Shown: piece by piece, positions 7,162 to 14,830 of the stretch | Numbering within the stretch: position 1 is the first letter of the stretch | How the letters are laid out: the number at the start of each line of letters is the position of its first letter | Assembly (NCBI RefSeq): GCF_000337555.1 | Contig: NZ_AOIO01000033.1 | Coordinates: 63,953 to 124,448, forward strand | Reading direction: 5' to 3' | Length of the DNA: 60,496 bases | Source of the DNA: Natrialba asiatica DSM 12278 | Lineage (GTDB): Archaea > Halobacteriota > Halobacteria > Halobacteriales > Natrialbaceae | Program-made: the position numbers and the translations under genes | The notes under the pieces: model-generated | The model's input: the letters and a program-made list of their open reading frames with translations, nothing else | Told to the model about the DNA's origin: nothing | The model's database searches: none

Positions 7162-9339
7162 ATGAACGTTGGGAGTTTCGTCTGCTCCTGTGCTAATACG
7201 TGTTCCACCGACCTCGAGGGTGTTCGAGAAGGGATCGAAGGGGTCGATGTCGCGGCAAGTTCGAGTTTACTCTGTGCGGACGGGGTGCCCGCGATGGAAC
7301 AGGTGATCGACGAGTACGACCTCGATCAGTTGGTCGTCACCTGTCCGGAAGCGACGGCACAGCGGAAACTCGAGCGCGTCGCCGAACAACAGGGGATACA
7401 TCCGGATGCGATTTCGTTCGTCGATCAGCGCGAGAGCGCGGGCTGGGTTCACGACGAGAGCGGCGCGACGGCCAAAACTGCCCGAATCGTCAACGCTCGA
7501 ACGGCCGGCCTCGAAGCCGAGTCCGCCTCCCGATCCGTCTCCGCCGAGGCCGGCGACAGCGTCGCGGTCGTCGCCGATCCCGAAACCGCGGCCGCACTCG
7601 CCGACGACGCCGCCGTCACGCTGATCGCCGACGGGAACGAGTACGTCGGGTCGACGGCCAACCTCGACGGCGTTACGATCGAGCGCGGTCGAGTCACCGA
7701 CGTCGACGGCCGGTTCGGCGAGTTCACCGTCCGTCTCGAGTCGCGGGTCACCGAAGACTGCGTCTCCTGTATGAAGTGCGTCCGCGAGGGACCGGACGAG
7801 ATGGTCACGCGCTACCCGGTCGACATCGATCCCGAAGCCCCCGACGGCGAGTGGACCGGCGTCTGTCCCACCGACGCGATCGAGACGGACGGCGTCGAAC
7901 GCAGCCTCGAGTTCGATCAGATCGTCTATCCCGCCGCGACCCGCCGAACGCGGGGCGGTCGCATCGGCTTCTACACCGCGCCGATCGACGCCGCGACGAT
8001 TTCGGCGGTGAAAAAGCACCTCGGCGGGATCGAGAAACCCGACCACCTCGACCTCGAGATGGACGTTTGCGCGGCGGGTGACTCGAGTCAACCGGGGTGT
8101 ACCGAGTGCGTCGAGGCCTGTCCTCACGACGCGGTCGAGCGGACGCGGATCGACGAGGTCGAATTTCACAAGGACGCCTGCCAGAACTGCGGGGCCTGCA
8201 CCAGTTCCTGTCCGACGGGCGCGACGATGCTCCGCGAGCCCTCGAACGAGCGGCTCGCCCGCGAGGTCGAGGCGCTGTGCCGGCCGACCGACGCGGAGGG
8301 CGGCCGACTGCTGAACCGATCCGGGTCCGACGTGGAGCGCCCGATCGTCGCCTTCGTTTGCTCCGAGGAGGCCGACGACGCGCTGGCCGAGTACGGCCGC
8401 CTGGCCGCCGCGGGCAAGGCGGACATCGAGTATCCGCCGATTCTCCCCGTGCGCGTCAACTGCGCGGACACCGTCGGCGAGGCCCACGCCGTGCACGCAC
8501 TGGCCTGCGGTGCCGACGGCGTCGCGATCGTCGGTTGCGGCGACGACTGTCACCACTCCGGCCCGGATCCGAAAACCGAACTCGTCGACCGGCTCAACCG
8601 GGCCAGTCGGGACCTCGAACTGGGCGAGCGGTTCGCGTTCTTCGCGCCGGAGCCCGACGGTCACGAAGCCTTCGTCGAGGCGATTTCGACGTTCGCCGCT
8701 GAACTCGAGACCTCGCCGATTCCCGCCGGCGAACACGAGGCAGCCGGCGAGATCGACACCGCGGAACGAAGTTCCGCGAGCGGCCGGACGCAGTCCGGCG
8801 ATGCCGACCGGGAGCACCCGGCGTTCGACAGCCACGGCTGGACCTTAGAGAGCGTCCGCGCGATCGTAGAACACGTCGACCCGGATCGGGAGGTGATCCG
8901 CGGCCTCAAAGACTTCGGACGGATGGAAGTCGAGGACGGGTGTACGTTCACCCCGACGTGTTCGACCCTCTGTCCGACCGACGCGATCCGCCGCAACGAG
9001 GAGACGGCCACGCTCGAGTTCAACCACGAACAGTGCGTCAACTGCGGGCTCTGCGAGGAGGGCTGCGTCGAAGATGTCATCACGGTGCGCGACGGGCTCG
9101 ATAGGTCACTGCTACCGGAGAACCGCGACGGAGAGCCGTGGATACCGGTCTTCGAGGGCTCGATGCGCGAGTGTGCCAACTGCGGCACGCCGTTCACGAG
9201 CGAGGGATCCGCCCGGAAGATCCAGGCGGAGGTCGGCGAACTCGTCGCCGGGATCGCCCCGAACGCGTCGGGCAGCATCTTCGACTACTGCGGCGACTGT
9301 CGTGCACAACTGCTGTACGACCGGGGTGAGAGCGAATGA
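7162..9339 (+). CDS. HdrA-like / MvhD-fused iron-sulfur electron carrier
   Basis: The 725-residue protein follows the HdrA order. The N-terminal domain has C8, C10 and C14. A shortened central region (about 130-195) stands where HdrA binds FAD, but I see no GxGxxG. Ferredoxin-type cysteines follow at C200/203/206 with C235, C313/316/320, and C340/343/346/350. An MvhD-like domain (about 393-510) contains FVC400 and CGDDCHH (459-465). A second ferredoxin pair lies at C594/600/604 and C625/628/631/635. The C terminus is a zinc-ribbon-like CxxC pair (C671/674, C710/713). It faces fdhA and overlaps a TorD-type gene, so it probably exchanges electrons with formate dehydrogenase. Tat or Sec signals are absent, implying a cytoplasmic protein. 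Confidence 0.8.
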   Translation: MNVGSFVCSCANTCSTDLEGVREGIEGVDVAASSSLLCADGVPAMEQVIDEYDLDQLVVTCPEATAQRKLERVAEQQGIHPDAISFVDQRESAGWVHDESGATAKTARIVNARTAGLEAESASRSVSAEAGDSVAVVADPETAAALADDAAVTLIADGNEYVGSTANLDGVTIERGRVTDVDGRFGEFTVRLESRVTEDCVSCMKCVREGPDEMVTRYPVDIDPEAPDGEWTGVCPTDAIETDGVERSLEFDQIVYPAATRRTRGGRIGFYTAPIDAATISAVKKHLGGIEKPDHLDLEMDVCAAGDSSQPGCTECVEACPHDAVERTRIDEVEFHKDACQNCGACTSSCPTGATMLREPSNERLAREVEALCRPTDAEGGRLLNRSGSDVERPIVAFVCSEEADDALAEYGRLAAAGKADIEYPPILPVRVNCADTVGEAHAVHALACGADGVAIVGCGDDCHHSGPDPKTELVDRLNRASRDLELGERFAFFAPEPDGHEAFVEAISTFAAELETSPIPAGEHEAAGEIDTAERSSASGRTQSGDADREHPAFDSHGWTLESVRAIVEHVDPDREVIRGLKDFGRMEVEDGCTFTPTCSTLCPTDAIRRNEETATLEFNHEQCVNCGLCEEGCVEDVITVRDGLDRSLLPENRDGEPWIPVFEGSMRECANCGTPFTSEGSARKIQAEVGELVAGIAPNASGSIFDYCGDCRAQLLYDRGESE

Positions 9340-9968
9340 GCGTCGACCAACGCGCGCTGTACGTGGCGCGACTCGAGCTGGTGAACTTCCTGATCGACGC
9401 GTTCGCGGACGCGCCGAGCACGGCGTTCGTCGAGACGCTACTGGACGACGGAATCACGGTCCCCGACGGGAGCGTCGGCGAAACGCTCGATCGCGGCTTC
9501 GAGCGGTTGGAGACGGTTCTCGACGAAAACGAGGGACGCGATCCCGAACTCGTCCAGGACGAACTCGAACGCGAGTTCACGCGCTTATTCGTCGGCCCGC
9601 GGCCGCCGATCCTCCCGCACGAAACGTACTACCGCGAGGACACCGACTTCCGCGGGACTGGGCTCACCGAGGTCGAGGCCGGCTACGGGGCGGCCGGTTG
9701 GTCCCCGCCCGACGACTATCCCGAGGAGAACGATTACGTCGCCGTCGAACTCGCATTTCTCCGGAATCTGATCCGGCGACAGCGCACGGGCGACGAGGAG
9801 ACGTTCGGCTACCAGCGAGTCTTCCACGAGGAACACCTCTCCGCGTGGATCGATGACCTCGCCGCCGATATCCGCGAGCGAACCGACGAGCCGTTCTATG
9901 CGGCCGTCGCCGACGTTCTCGAGGGGGATATCGCGTTCGAAGAAGAGATCGCGATGCAGATGGCCTGA
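9336..9968 (+). CDS. TorD/DmsD-family molybdoenzyme chaperone
   Basis: The 210-residue protein is all-alpha in character and has the TorD-family landmarks: a (E)-x-x-RLFVGP segment followed by PHETYYRE, and a later D(Y)VAVELAFL helix. Such chaperones bind the Tat signal and fold of a molybdopterin subunit until the cofactor is inserted. The ATG overlaps the stop of the HdrA-like gene as ATGA. The probable client is the Tat-signal-bearing formate dehydrogenase on the other side of the divergent promoter. Confidence 0.85.
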   Translation: MSVDQRALYVARLELVNFLIDAFADAPSTAFVETLLDDGITVPDGSVGETLDRGFERLETVLDENEGRDPELVQDELEREFTRLFVGPRPPILPHETYYREDTDFRGTGLTEVEAGYGAAGWSPPDDYPEENDYVAVELAFLRNLIRRQRTGDEETFGYQRVFHEEHLSAWIDDLAADIRERTDEPFYAAVADVLEGDIAFEEEIAMQMA

Positions 9969-9980
9969 GATCCCGTTCCG

Positions 9981-10187
9981 TTACCGTTCCGCGGCCGTCT
10001 CTTCGGGATTCGGCTCGCTTTCATCCTCGCCGTCGTCGTCGACGAACTGCGCAAGTACGTCGTCGGAGAACGAGACATCTCCGTCCCGTTCGCCGTCGTT
10101 GACGTAGTGCGGTGCCGTGTGCGTCCAGACCTTCCTGCCGCGTTTCTTGTCGAGACCGGCTTTCGTTTCCCAGTCCGTGTGGGTCAT
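9981..10187 (-). CDS. 68-aa soluble hypothetical protein
   Basis: A 68-residue, highly charged protein starting MTHTDWETKA. A basic segment (KKRGRK, about residues 14-19) is followed by an aromatic stretch and an Asp/Glu-rich C terminus. No cysteines or membrane segments. It lies tail to tail with the TorD-type gene, 12 bp apart. I do not recognise the family. Composition is typical of small conserved haloarchaeal proteins. Confidence 0.6.
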   Translation of the reverse strand: MTHTDWETKAGLDKKRGRKVWTHTAPHYVNDGERDGDVSFSDDVLAQFVDDDGEDESEPNPEETAAER

Positions 10188-10300
10188 ACGTTCATGTGTG
10201 ACGGTACCACGGATATACTTTTGTGACGGTGAACTCGTCCGTCAGGCTTCCTGATCCGTTGGAACGATCGAAACGGGCGACCTGCCACGGCACTGCTCAC

Positions 10301-10651
10301 TCACCGTCCGGGACGCGGATCGGCTGGCGGTGAGCCCGACCCGCCTTCGTCTTCGAGGAACGCCCGCGCGAACAGATCGACGTGCAATTCGAGGACATCC
10401 GCGGGGTCGATGCCGTACGCGTCAGCCTGTCGCTCGAGAAACGCCTCGAGTTCTTCGCTCGGTTCGTGCCGAATTGTGTCGCCATCGACGTCGAACGCTA
10501 CGTCGGTCGCACCGGCGACGAGGTGTTCGATCTCGAGCAGCGCCTGCTCGGCTTTGACCTCGAGTGCGTCCGTCTCTTCCATGAGGCGGTCGTCGCCCCA
10601 GTCGGCTGCAGCGGTGCGAAACCGATCGCTGACGGTGATCGACAGCGTCAT
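10301..10651 (-). CDS. 116-aa acidic helical hypothetical protein
   Basis: I place the start at the ATG at 10651 (MTLSITV), preceded by a purine-rich GGGGGAAG stretch. An in-frame ATG at 10675 would add eight residues (MQQEGGSV). The body is acidic and looks helical, with Leu/Ala heptad-like spacing at about 35-50 and 65-100, and ends in a Pro/Gly/Arg tail. No metal or nucleotide motif is visible. The family is unknown. Confidence 0.6.
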   Translation of the reverse strand: MTLSITVSDRFRTAAADWGDDRLMEETDALEVKAEQALLEIEHLVAGATDVAFDVDGDTIRHEPSEELEAFLERQADAYGIDPADVLELHVDLFARAFLEDEGGSGSPPADPRPGR

Positions 10652-10840
10652 GACGCTTCCCCCTTCCTGTTGCACGCAAGCGGCGAGCGGGACCGGCTGT
10701 CGCCGTTCTGCCGGATCCGATACCGATCACCGCGCTCTCGGGATCCGAGTCGATTCGACTGTCTGCAGCGGGAACGAGGATGTGTGTAGCCGTCGACCAT
10801 CGAAGTACAATACGAGCTGACGTTCGAGTCGGGTAGCGGG

Positions 10841-11101
10841 CTACTCATCGGGTGGCCACTCCTCGGGTGTCGGTTCCGGTTCGCCGAGTTCACCGAACGC
10901 GACGAGGATGAGAACGAGAAACGCGGCCATCACGAGCAGGCCCATCACGCCGCCGAATCCGTGCTGTCCGACCCAGTTACCGGGAGTAACTCCTCCCATC
11001 TGGGTGACAATGCGAGCTCCGATCAGCCCGGTCCACACCGCGGCGAACAACAGTCCGAACGCGACGAGCGAATTGTGCTCGACTGCAGTTCGAAGTCCCA
11101 T
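10841..11101 (-). CDS. 86-aa membrane protein
   Basis: The start is placed at ATG 11101 (MGLRTAVEH); the longer frame from 11143 adds a charged segment unlikely to precede a membrane helix. Two hydrophobic helices are visible at about residues 12-33 and 48-70, with a Gly-rich loop between and an acidic Pro/Glu tail. It belongs to the many small haloarchaeal membrane proteins of unknown role. It is followed downstream on the same strand by the gene at 10301-10651, but the 190-bp gap argues against a tight operon. Confidence 0.6.
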   Translation of the reverse strand: MGLRTAVEHNSLVAFGLLFAAVWTGLIGARIVTQMGGVTPGNWVGQHGFGGVMGLLVMAAFLVLILVAFGELGEPEPTPEEWPPDE

Positions 11102-11212
11102 AGCTCTCTCATCACCCTCCACCGTGAAAACGTACCACGGCAACAGTAAGCAAACCCCACAGTCACGGGTTTGAACCGATCGGCGAACCGATCGGAGGCT
11201 ATCGGTGACTGG

Positions 11213-11611
11213 TCAGGTGAGGATCTCCGCGCTTTCGGGTGAGAGACCGACGGAAACATCCTGTCTCGTTTTTTCGGAGATTTGATCGAGATTCCGCGTC
11301 AGCACCTCGAGAACATCGTCGGGCTCGGGATAGACGAGGACGTTCCCGTCGTCGTCCTCCATGACGAGTTGCGTGTCGTTGATCTGCACCTGCTCGTTAC
11401 CGATGCTCGCGACGTAGACCGATAGCGCTTCGGCACCGCCGGTGTCGCCCTCCTCGACCATCGTGACGTACAGCGAGTCGATCTCGATCAGGTCCTTGTA
11501 CTCTCGAATCGTCCTGGCGCAGGCGACCATGTCGTTCGTCACCGCCGTCTTCTGCGGATTTCCATGATCCCCGTTATAACAGTGCTTACAGACCCGAAGC
11601 TCCATTCGCAT
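11213..11611 (-). CDS. 132-aa hypothetical protein with N-terminal Cys/His motif
   Basis: The start at ATG 11611 is chosen because a TATA box at 11634-11642 lies about 27 nt upstream, giving a leaderless mRNA; a longer frame to 11761 runs through that promoter and is rejected. The first residues read MRMELRVCKHCYNGDH, with Cys8, Cys11 and nearby His residues that could bind a metal. The rest is acidic alpha/beta with a Val/Ile-rich core and a Leu-rich C-terminal helix. Function unknown. Confidence 0.65.
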   Translation of the reverse strand: MRMELRVCKHCYNGDHGNPQKTAVTNDMVACARTIREYKDLIEIDSLYVTMVEEGDTGGAEALSVYVASIGNEQVQINDTQLVMEDDDGNVLVYPEPDDVLEVLTRNLDQISEKTRQDVSVGLSPESAEILT

Positions 11612-11633
11612 GCGGGATGATAACAGACGAGGA

Positions 11634-11642
11634 CTATTATAA
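11634..11642 (-). promoter_or_regulatory. TATA box for the gene at 11213-11611
   Basis: On the minus strand the bases read TTATAATAG, centred about 27 nt before the ATG at 11611. That is the archaeal TATA-to-start distance, so the mRNA probably begins at or very near the first codon. Confidence 0.6.
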
Positions 11643-11732
11643 TCGCCCGTTTGTGAGCTAATGTCAAGGGACGGCTCCTTCGTCCCCGGAACTGAATGGA
11701 CTCGCGCTCCGAGATGGCGCGTCGACCCGAAA

Positions 11733-13568
11733 TCAGACGTGTTCGTCGAGGAAGTCGGCAATCGCCGAGTACGCCTCGATACGGTTCTCGAGTTTCGAGA
11801 AGCCGTGTCCCTCGTCGTCGAAGACGAGTTTCCGTACCGGAACGCCCTGTTCGCCGGCCCGATCCGCGATCTGTTCGGCCTCCCCGACCGGCACGCGCGG
11901 GTCGTTCTCGCCGTGGAGGACGAACAGCGGGGCCGCGATATCCTCGATGTTGTTCGTCGGGGAAATCTCCGCCAAGAACTCGCGATCCTCGGCGAGGCTT
12001 CCGTACTCCGCCTCGCGGAGTTCGCGCCGCCAGTCGCCGGTGTTCTCGAGGAACGTGACGAAGTTGGCGATGCCGACGATATCGATGCCGGCGGCCCAGA
12101 GTTCGGGATACGTGGTCAGCGAAGCGAGGACCATGAAGCCGCCGTAGGAGCCGCCCTTCGCGATGATGCGGTCGGGATCGACGGCGGGGTGGTCTTGCAG
12201 CCACTCGACGCAGGCCTTGATGTCGGCGACCGAATCCATGCGGTTCTCGACGTCGTCGAGGGCCGCGTAGTCGGCCCCGTAGCCGGCCGAACCGCGGACG
12301 TTCGGCTCGAAGTAGGCGTAGCCCCGATCGAGGAAGTACTGCTTGACGCTCGAGAAGGAGGGGCGGCGCTGGCTCTCGGGGCCGCCGTGGATGTCGACGA
12401 TAACGGGCGTCTCGCCGGCACCGTCGCTGCTCTCTGCGCCGGCGCTTCGATCGTCCGGAAGCGTGACGAATCCCGGCACTTCGAGCCCGTCGAAACTCTC
12501 GACGTGAACCAGTTCGGACTCGTCGAACGTCTCGCGCGGGATGCCCGCCGTCGGCGCGTCCGTCCACCGTTCGGCCTCGCCGGACTCGATGTCGACGACG
12601 AAGACGTTCGTGTTGACCGTATCCCCGGTCGTCGACAGCGCGAACCGCTCCGCGTCCGGACCGAAGCTTACGCCGCCCGACACGCCGCCCGGCAGGTCGG
12701 GCGCGGGGAACTCCTCGAACGCCGTCGGGTCGTCCGCACTGAACTCGCCGACGGTGAGTTCGGTGTACCCCTCGACGTTCTGGGAGTACACGAACCGCCC
12801 GGTTTCGTCGTCCAGCGCGATGCCGTCGACGTTCCACTCGTCCGCGACGACGGTCTCGAGTTCAGCCGAGGCGACGTCGAGGTAGGCCAGCGAGAGGGTG
12901 TCGGCGTCGCCGCGGTCCGTGACGAGGTAGATCCCCTCGCCGTCGGGTGCCCAACTCGCACTTTGATAGCGAACGTCGCCCTCGTGTGGTGTGAGGTGCT
13001 CGATCTCGGTCGTCTCGAGGTCGAGAACGTACAGGTCCTGGTCGAAGTTCGAGTAGGCCTGGGAGACGAGCAGTCGGGAGTCGTCCGGACTCCAACCGGC
13101 GAGCGAGAGCCAGCCGTCGCCCTCGTGGAGAAGGGTTGCACCCTTTCCGCGTTCGTCTCGGTGCTGGACGTACACGTCGAAGACGGCTTCGTCGCGGCGG
13201 TTCGACGTGAACGCGAACCGCTCGCCGTCGTGGCTCCAGCCGCCCCATCGGTGCTTGGCGTCGGGCATCGCCGTCAGATTCTCGATTGCACCCGTCTCGG
13301 CGTCGAGACGGAAGAGTTGGGCGCGCTCGTTCCCGCCCTCGTCCATCCCGAAGATCAGTTCCGGGCGCTCCGGGGACCACGAGGCGAACGTGACGCGCTC
13401 GTCGGCGAACGTCCGCTGTTGGGGCCACTCGCGCGGGCCGTCGAGCGTCCAAACCTGCGGGGTGCCGGTCGTGTCCATCAGAAACGAGAGTTCGTCGCCG
13501 TCGGGGCCGAACGAGACCCCGTATGCGCTGCGAATGTTGAGATAACGATCGATTTCGTAGGCTGCCAT
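11733..13568 (-). CDS. S9-family serine peptidase (prolyl oligopeptidase / acylaminoacyl-peptidase type)
   Basis: With the ATG at 13568 the protein has 611 residues. Roughly residues 1-360 form a beta-propeller of repeated WSPDG-like blades that gates substrate access. The alpha/beta-hydrolase domain follows, with nucleophile Ser474 in GGSYGG, Asp556 in ENDPRVP and His588 in DEGHGF, the full S9 triad. No signal peptide, so it should act on peptides in the cytoplasm. A longer frame (to 13649) adds 27 low-complexity residues and is less likely. The HGGP oxyanion segment at about 394-397 is intact. Exact specificity cannot be read from sequence. Confidence 0.92.
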   Translation of the reverse strand: MAAYEIDRYLNIRSAYGVSFGPDGDELSFLMDTTGTPQVWTLDGPREWPQQRTFADERVTFASWSPERPELIFGMDEGGNERAQLFRLDAETGAIENLTAMPDAKHRWGGWSHDGERFAFTSNRRDEAVFDVYVQHRDERGKGATLLHEGDGWLSLAGWSPDDSRLLVSQAYSNFDQDLYVLDLETTEIEHLTPHEGDVRYQSASWAPDGEGIYLVTDRGDADTLSLAYLDVASAELETVVADEWNVDGIALDDETGRFVYSQNVEGYTELTVGEFSADDPTAFEEFPAPDLPGGVSGGVSFGPDAERFALSTTGDTVNTNVFVVDIESGEAERWTDAPTAGIPRETFDESELVHVESFDGLEVPGFVTLPDDRSAGAESSDGAGETPVIVDIHGGPESQRRPSFSSVKQYFLDRGYAYFEPNVRGSAGYGADYAALDDVENRMDSVADIKACVEWLQDHPAVDPDRIIAKGGSYGGFMVLASLTTYPELWAAGIDIVGIANFVTFLENTGDWRRELREAEYGSLAEDREFLAEISPTNNIEDIAAPLFVLHGENDPRVPVGEAEQIADRAGEQGVPVRKLVFDDEGHGFSKLENRIEAYSAIADFLDEHV

Positions 13569-13648
13569 AGCAGACGGTGCGTGTGGCGGGCCGGTAGTCG
13601 TTTGGGTTCCGGAGACGGAGCCCCGACAATAGCCGGTGGCTACCGTCA

Positions 13649-13662
13649 TTTCAAAATTGAAA
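13649..13662. repeat. Short inverted repeat TTTCAA-N2-TTGAAA
   Basis: Perfect 6-bp arms with a 2-nt centre lie about 80 bp upstream of the peptidase start and about 200 bp before the acidic protein gene. It could be an operator for either divergent gene, but there is no second copy nearby to strengthen that. Confidence 0.3.
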
Positions 13663-13864
13663 CTGTCACGGCGTCCGCCGTTCCCACCGTAGTCCCCGCC
13701 GAGGCGGGCGACTATCTCCGTTTGCGTTCACTTTCAACCGCGCTCGAATCGAGTGCCTGGCAGGCGTTGATACTTGTAGCCCTGGCATGCGAGTGACAGC
13801 CTTCGGCTCGTCACCCACCGAATTGCTGTGCTTAACAAAGGCCACACAGGGGAAGCAACGACCA

Positions 13865-14722
13865 ATGACTGGCGCGGACGCAACCGACGAACCAACTACT
13901 GAGGGGAACGGTTCAGTGGGGGTGGTCATGGTCACGATTCTGGTCGTTCTCGTCGCGTTCGGGACGACTGTCGCTGTCGTCGGCCCGGAACTGGGCGGTG
14001 GAGACGGTGAGCCCTCGACGGGAAGTGGATTCGGCGTCCTTGAGACGAACGGCGACGACGACGGGGCCAGCGGTGCATCGACGAACGATACCGGATCGAC
14101 CACACCGAACTCGGGCGAGCGGGAAGAAGACGAAAACGGGTTCTCGATGGGGTCCGGTGAGGATGCAGATGACGAAGGTGCGGCTGATGAAGATTCGGAT
14201 AGCGAGACCGGGGATGAAAACGGAGAGAGCGACGACCGAGAGACCAGTGATGAAGACGATGGGACGGACGAAACGGAGGATGAAAGCGAGGAAGACGGTG
14301 ATGGTGAAGATGCGGCTGACGACGGTGAGGGTGAAGACGAGGATGGTGGCGGAGAGGATGAAGACGAAGGTGACGACGGTGAAAGCGGGGATGAAACTGA
14401 CGACGGTGACAGTGACGCCGGAGCGGACGAAACCGACGGGAGAAACGGTGATCGTGGCGAAGACGAACGCGAGGACGAAACCGACGAGAACGATGACGGT
14501 GACGCCGAGGACACCGGCAACGAGGAGACCGACGACGAAACAGAAGGCGAGAGCGACAGCACCGACGCTGAAACGGACGGTGCAGACGAGACCGGCGAGA
14601 CGGAGACACCCGGCAACTCACAACCCGACGAGGACAGTTTCACGGATCGACTCGACTCGGCTATTGAGGGTGCGATGAACGATCTTCGCGAAGACATCGC
14701 TGACGAGAACAGCGACGAATGA
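13865..14722 (+). CDS. Membrane-anchored, extremely acidic low-complexity protein
   Basis: The start at ATG 13865 gives 285 residues: a short polar N terminus, one hydrophobic helix (about residues 17-38), and then about 230 residues made mostly of Asp, Glu, Gly and Ser/Thr. The helix is Val-rich and followed by a Gly-rich segment, somewhat like haloarchaeal type IV pilin N termini, but I see no clear peptidase III site. A TTAA-type promoter element lies about 30 nt upstream. The last about 30 residues (from DRLDSAIEGAM) look structured and helical. Probably a cell-surface or spacer protein; the function is unknown. Confidence 0.65.
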   Translation: MTGADATDEPTTEGNGSVGVVMVTILVVLVAFGTTVAVVGPELGGGDGEPSTGSGFGVLETNGDDDGASGASTNDTGSTTPNSGEREEDENGFSMGSGEDADDEGAADEDSDSETGDENGESDDRETSDEDDGTDETEDESEEDGDGEDAADDGEGEDEDGGGEDEDEGDDGESGDETDDGDSDAGADETDGRNGDRGEDEREDETDENDDGDAEDTGNEETDDETEGESDSTDAETDGADETGETETPGNSQPDEDSFTDRLDSAIEGAMNDLREDIADENSDE

Positions 14723-14830
14723 GACCGTTGAGCGACAGTCCGCGAACACCCGATTATGGCTTTCGGGCCGTCGCCGCAGGGCAGCCATTCGCAGCCGATC
14801 AATTACTGAACCCGTTATTCGGTCCTTCCG

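Noticed and set aside
7267-8835. Open frame of 522 codons opposite the HdrA-like gene
   Set aside because: The reverse product has no cysteine motif or known domain, whereas the plus strand encodes several ferredoxin sites.
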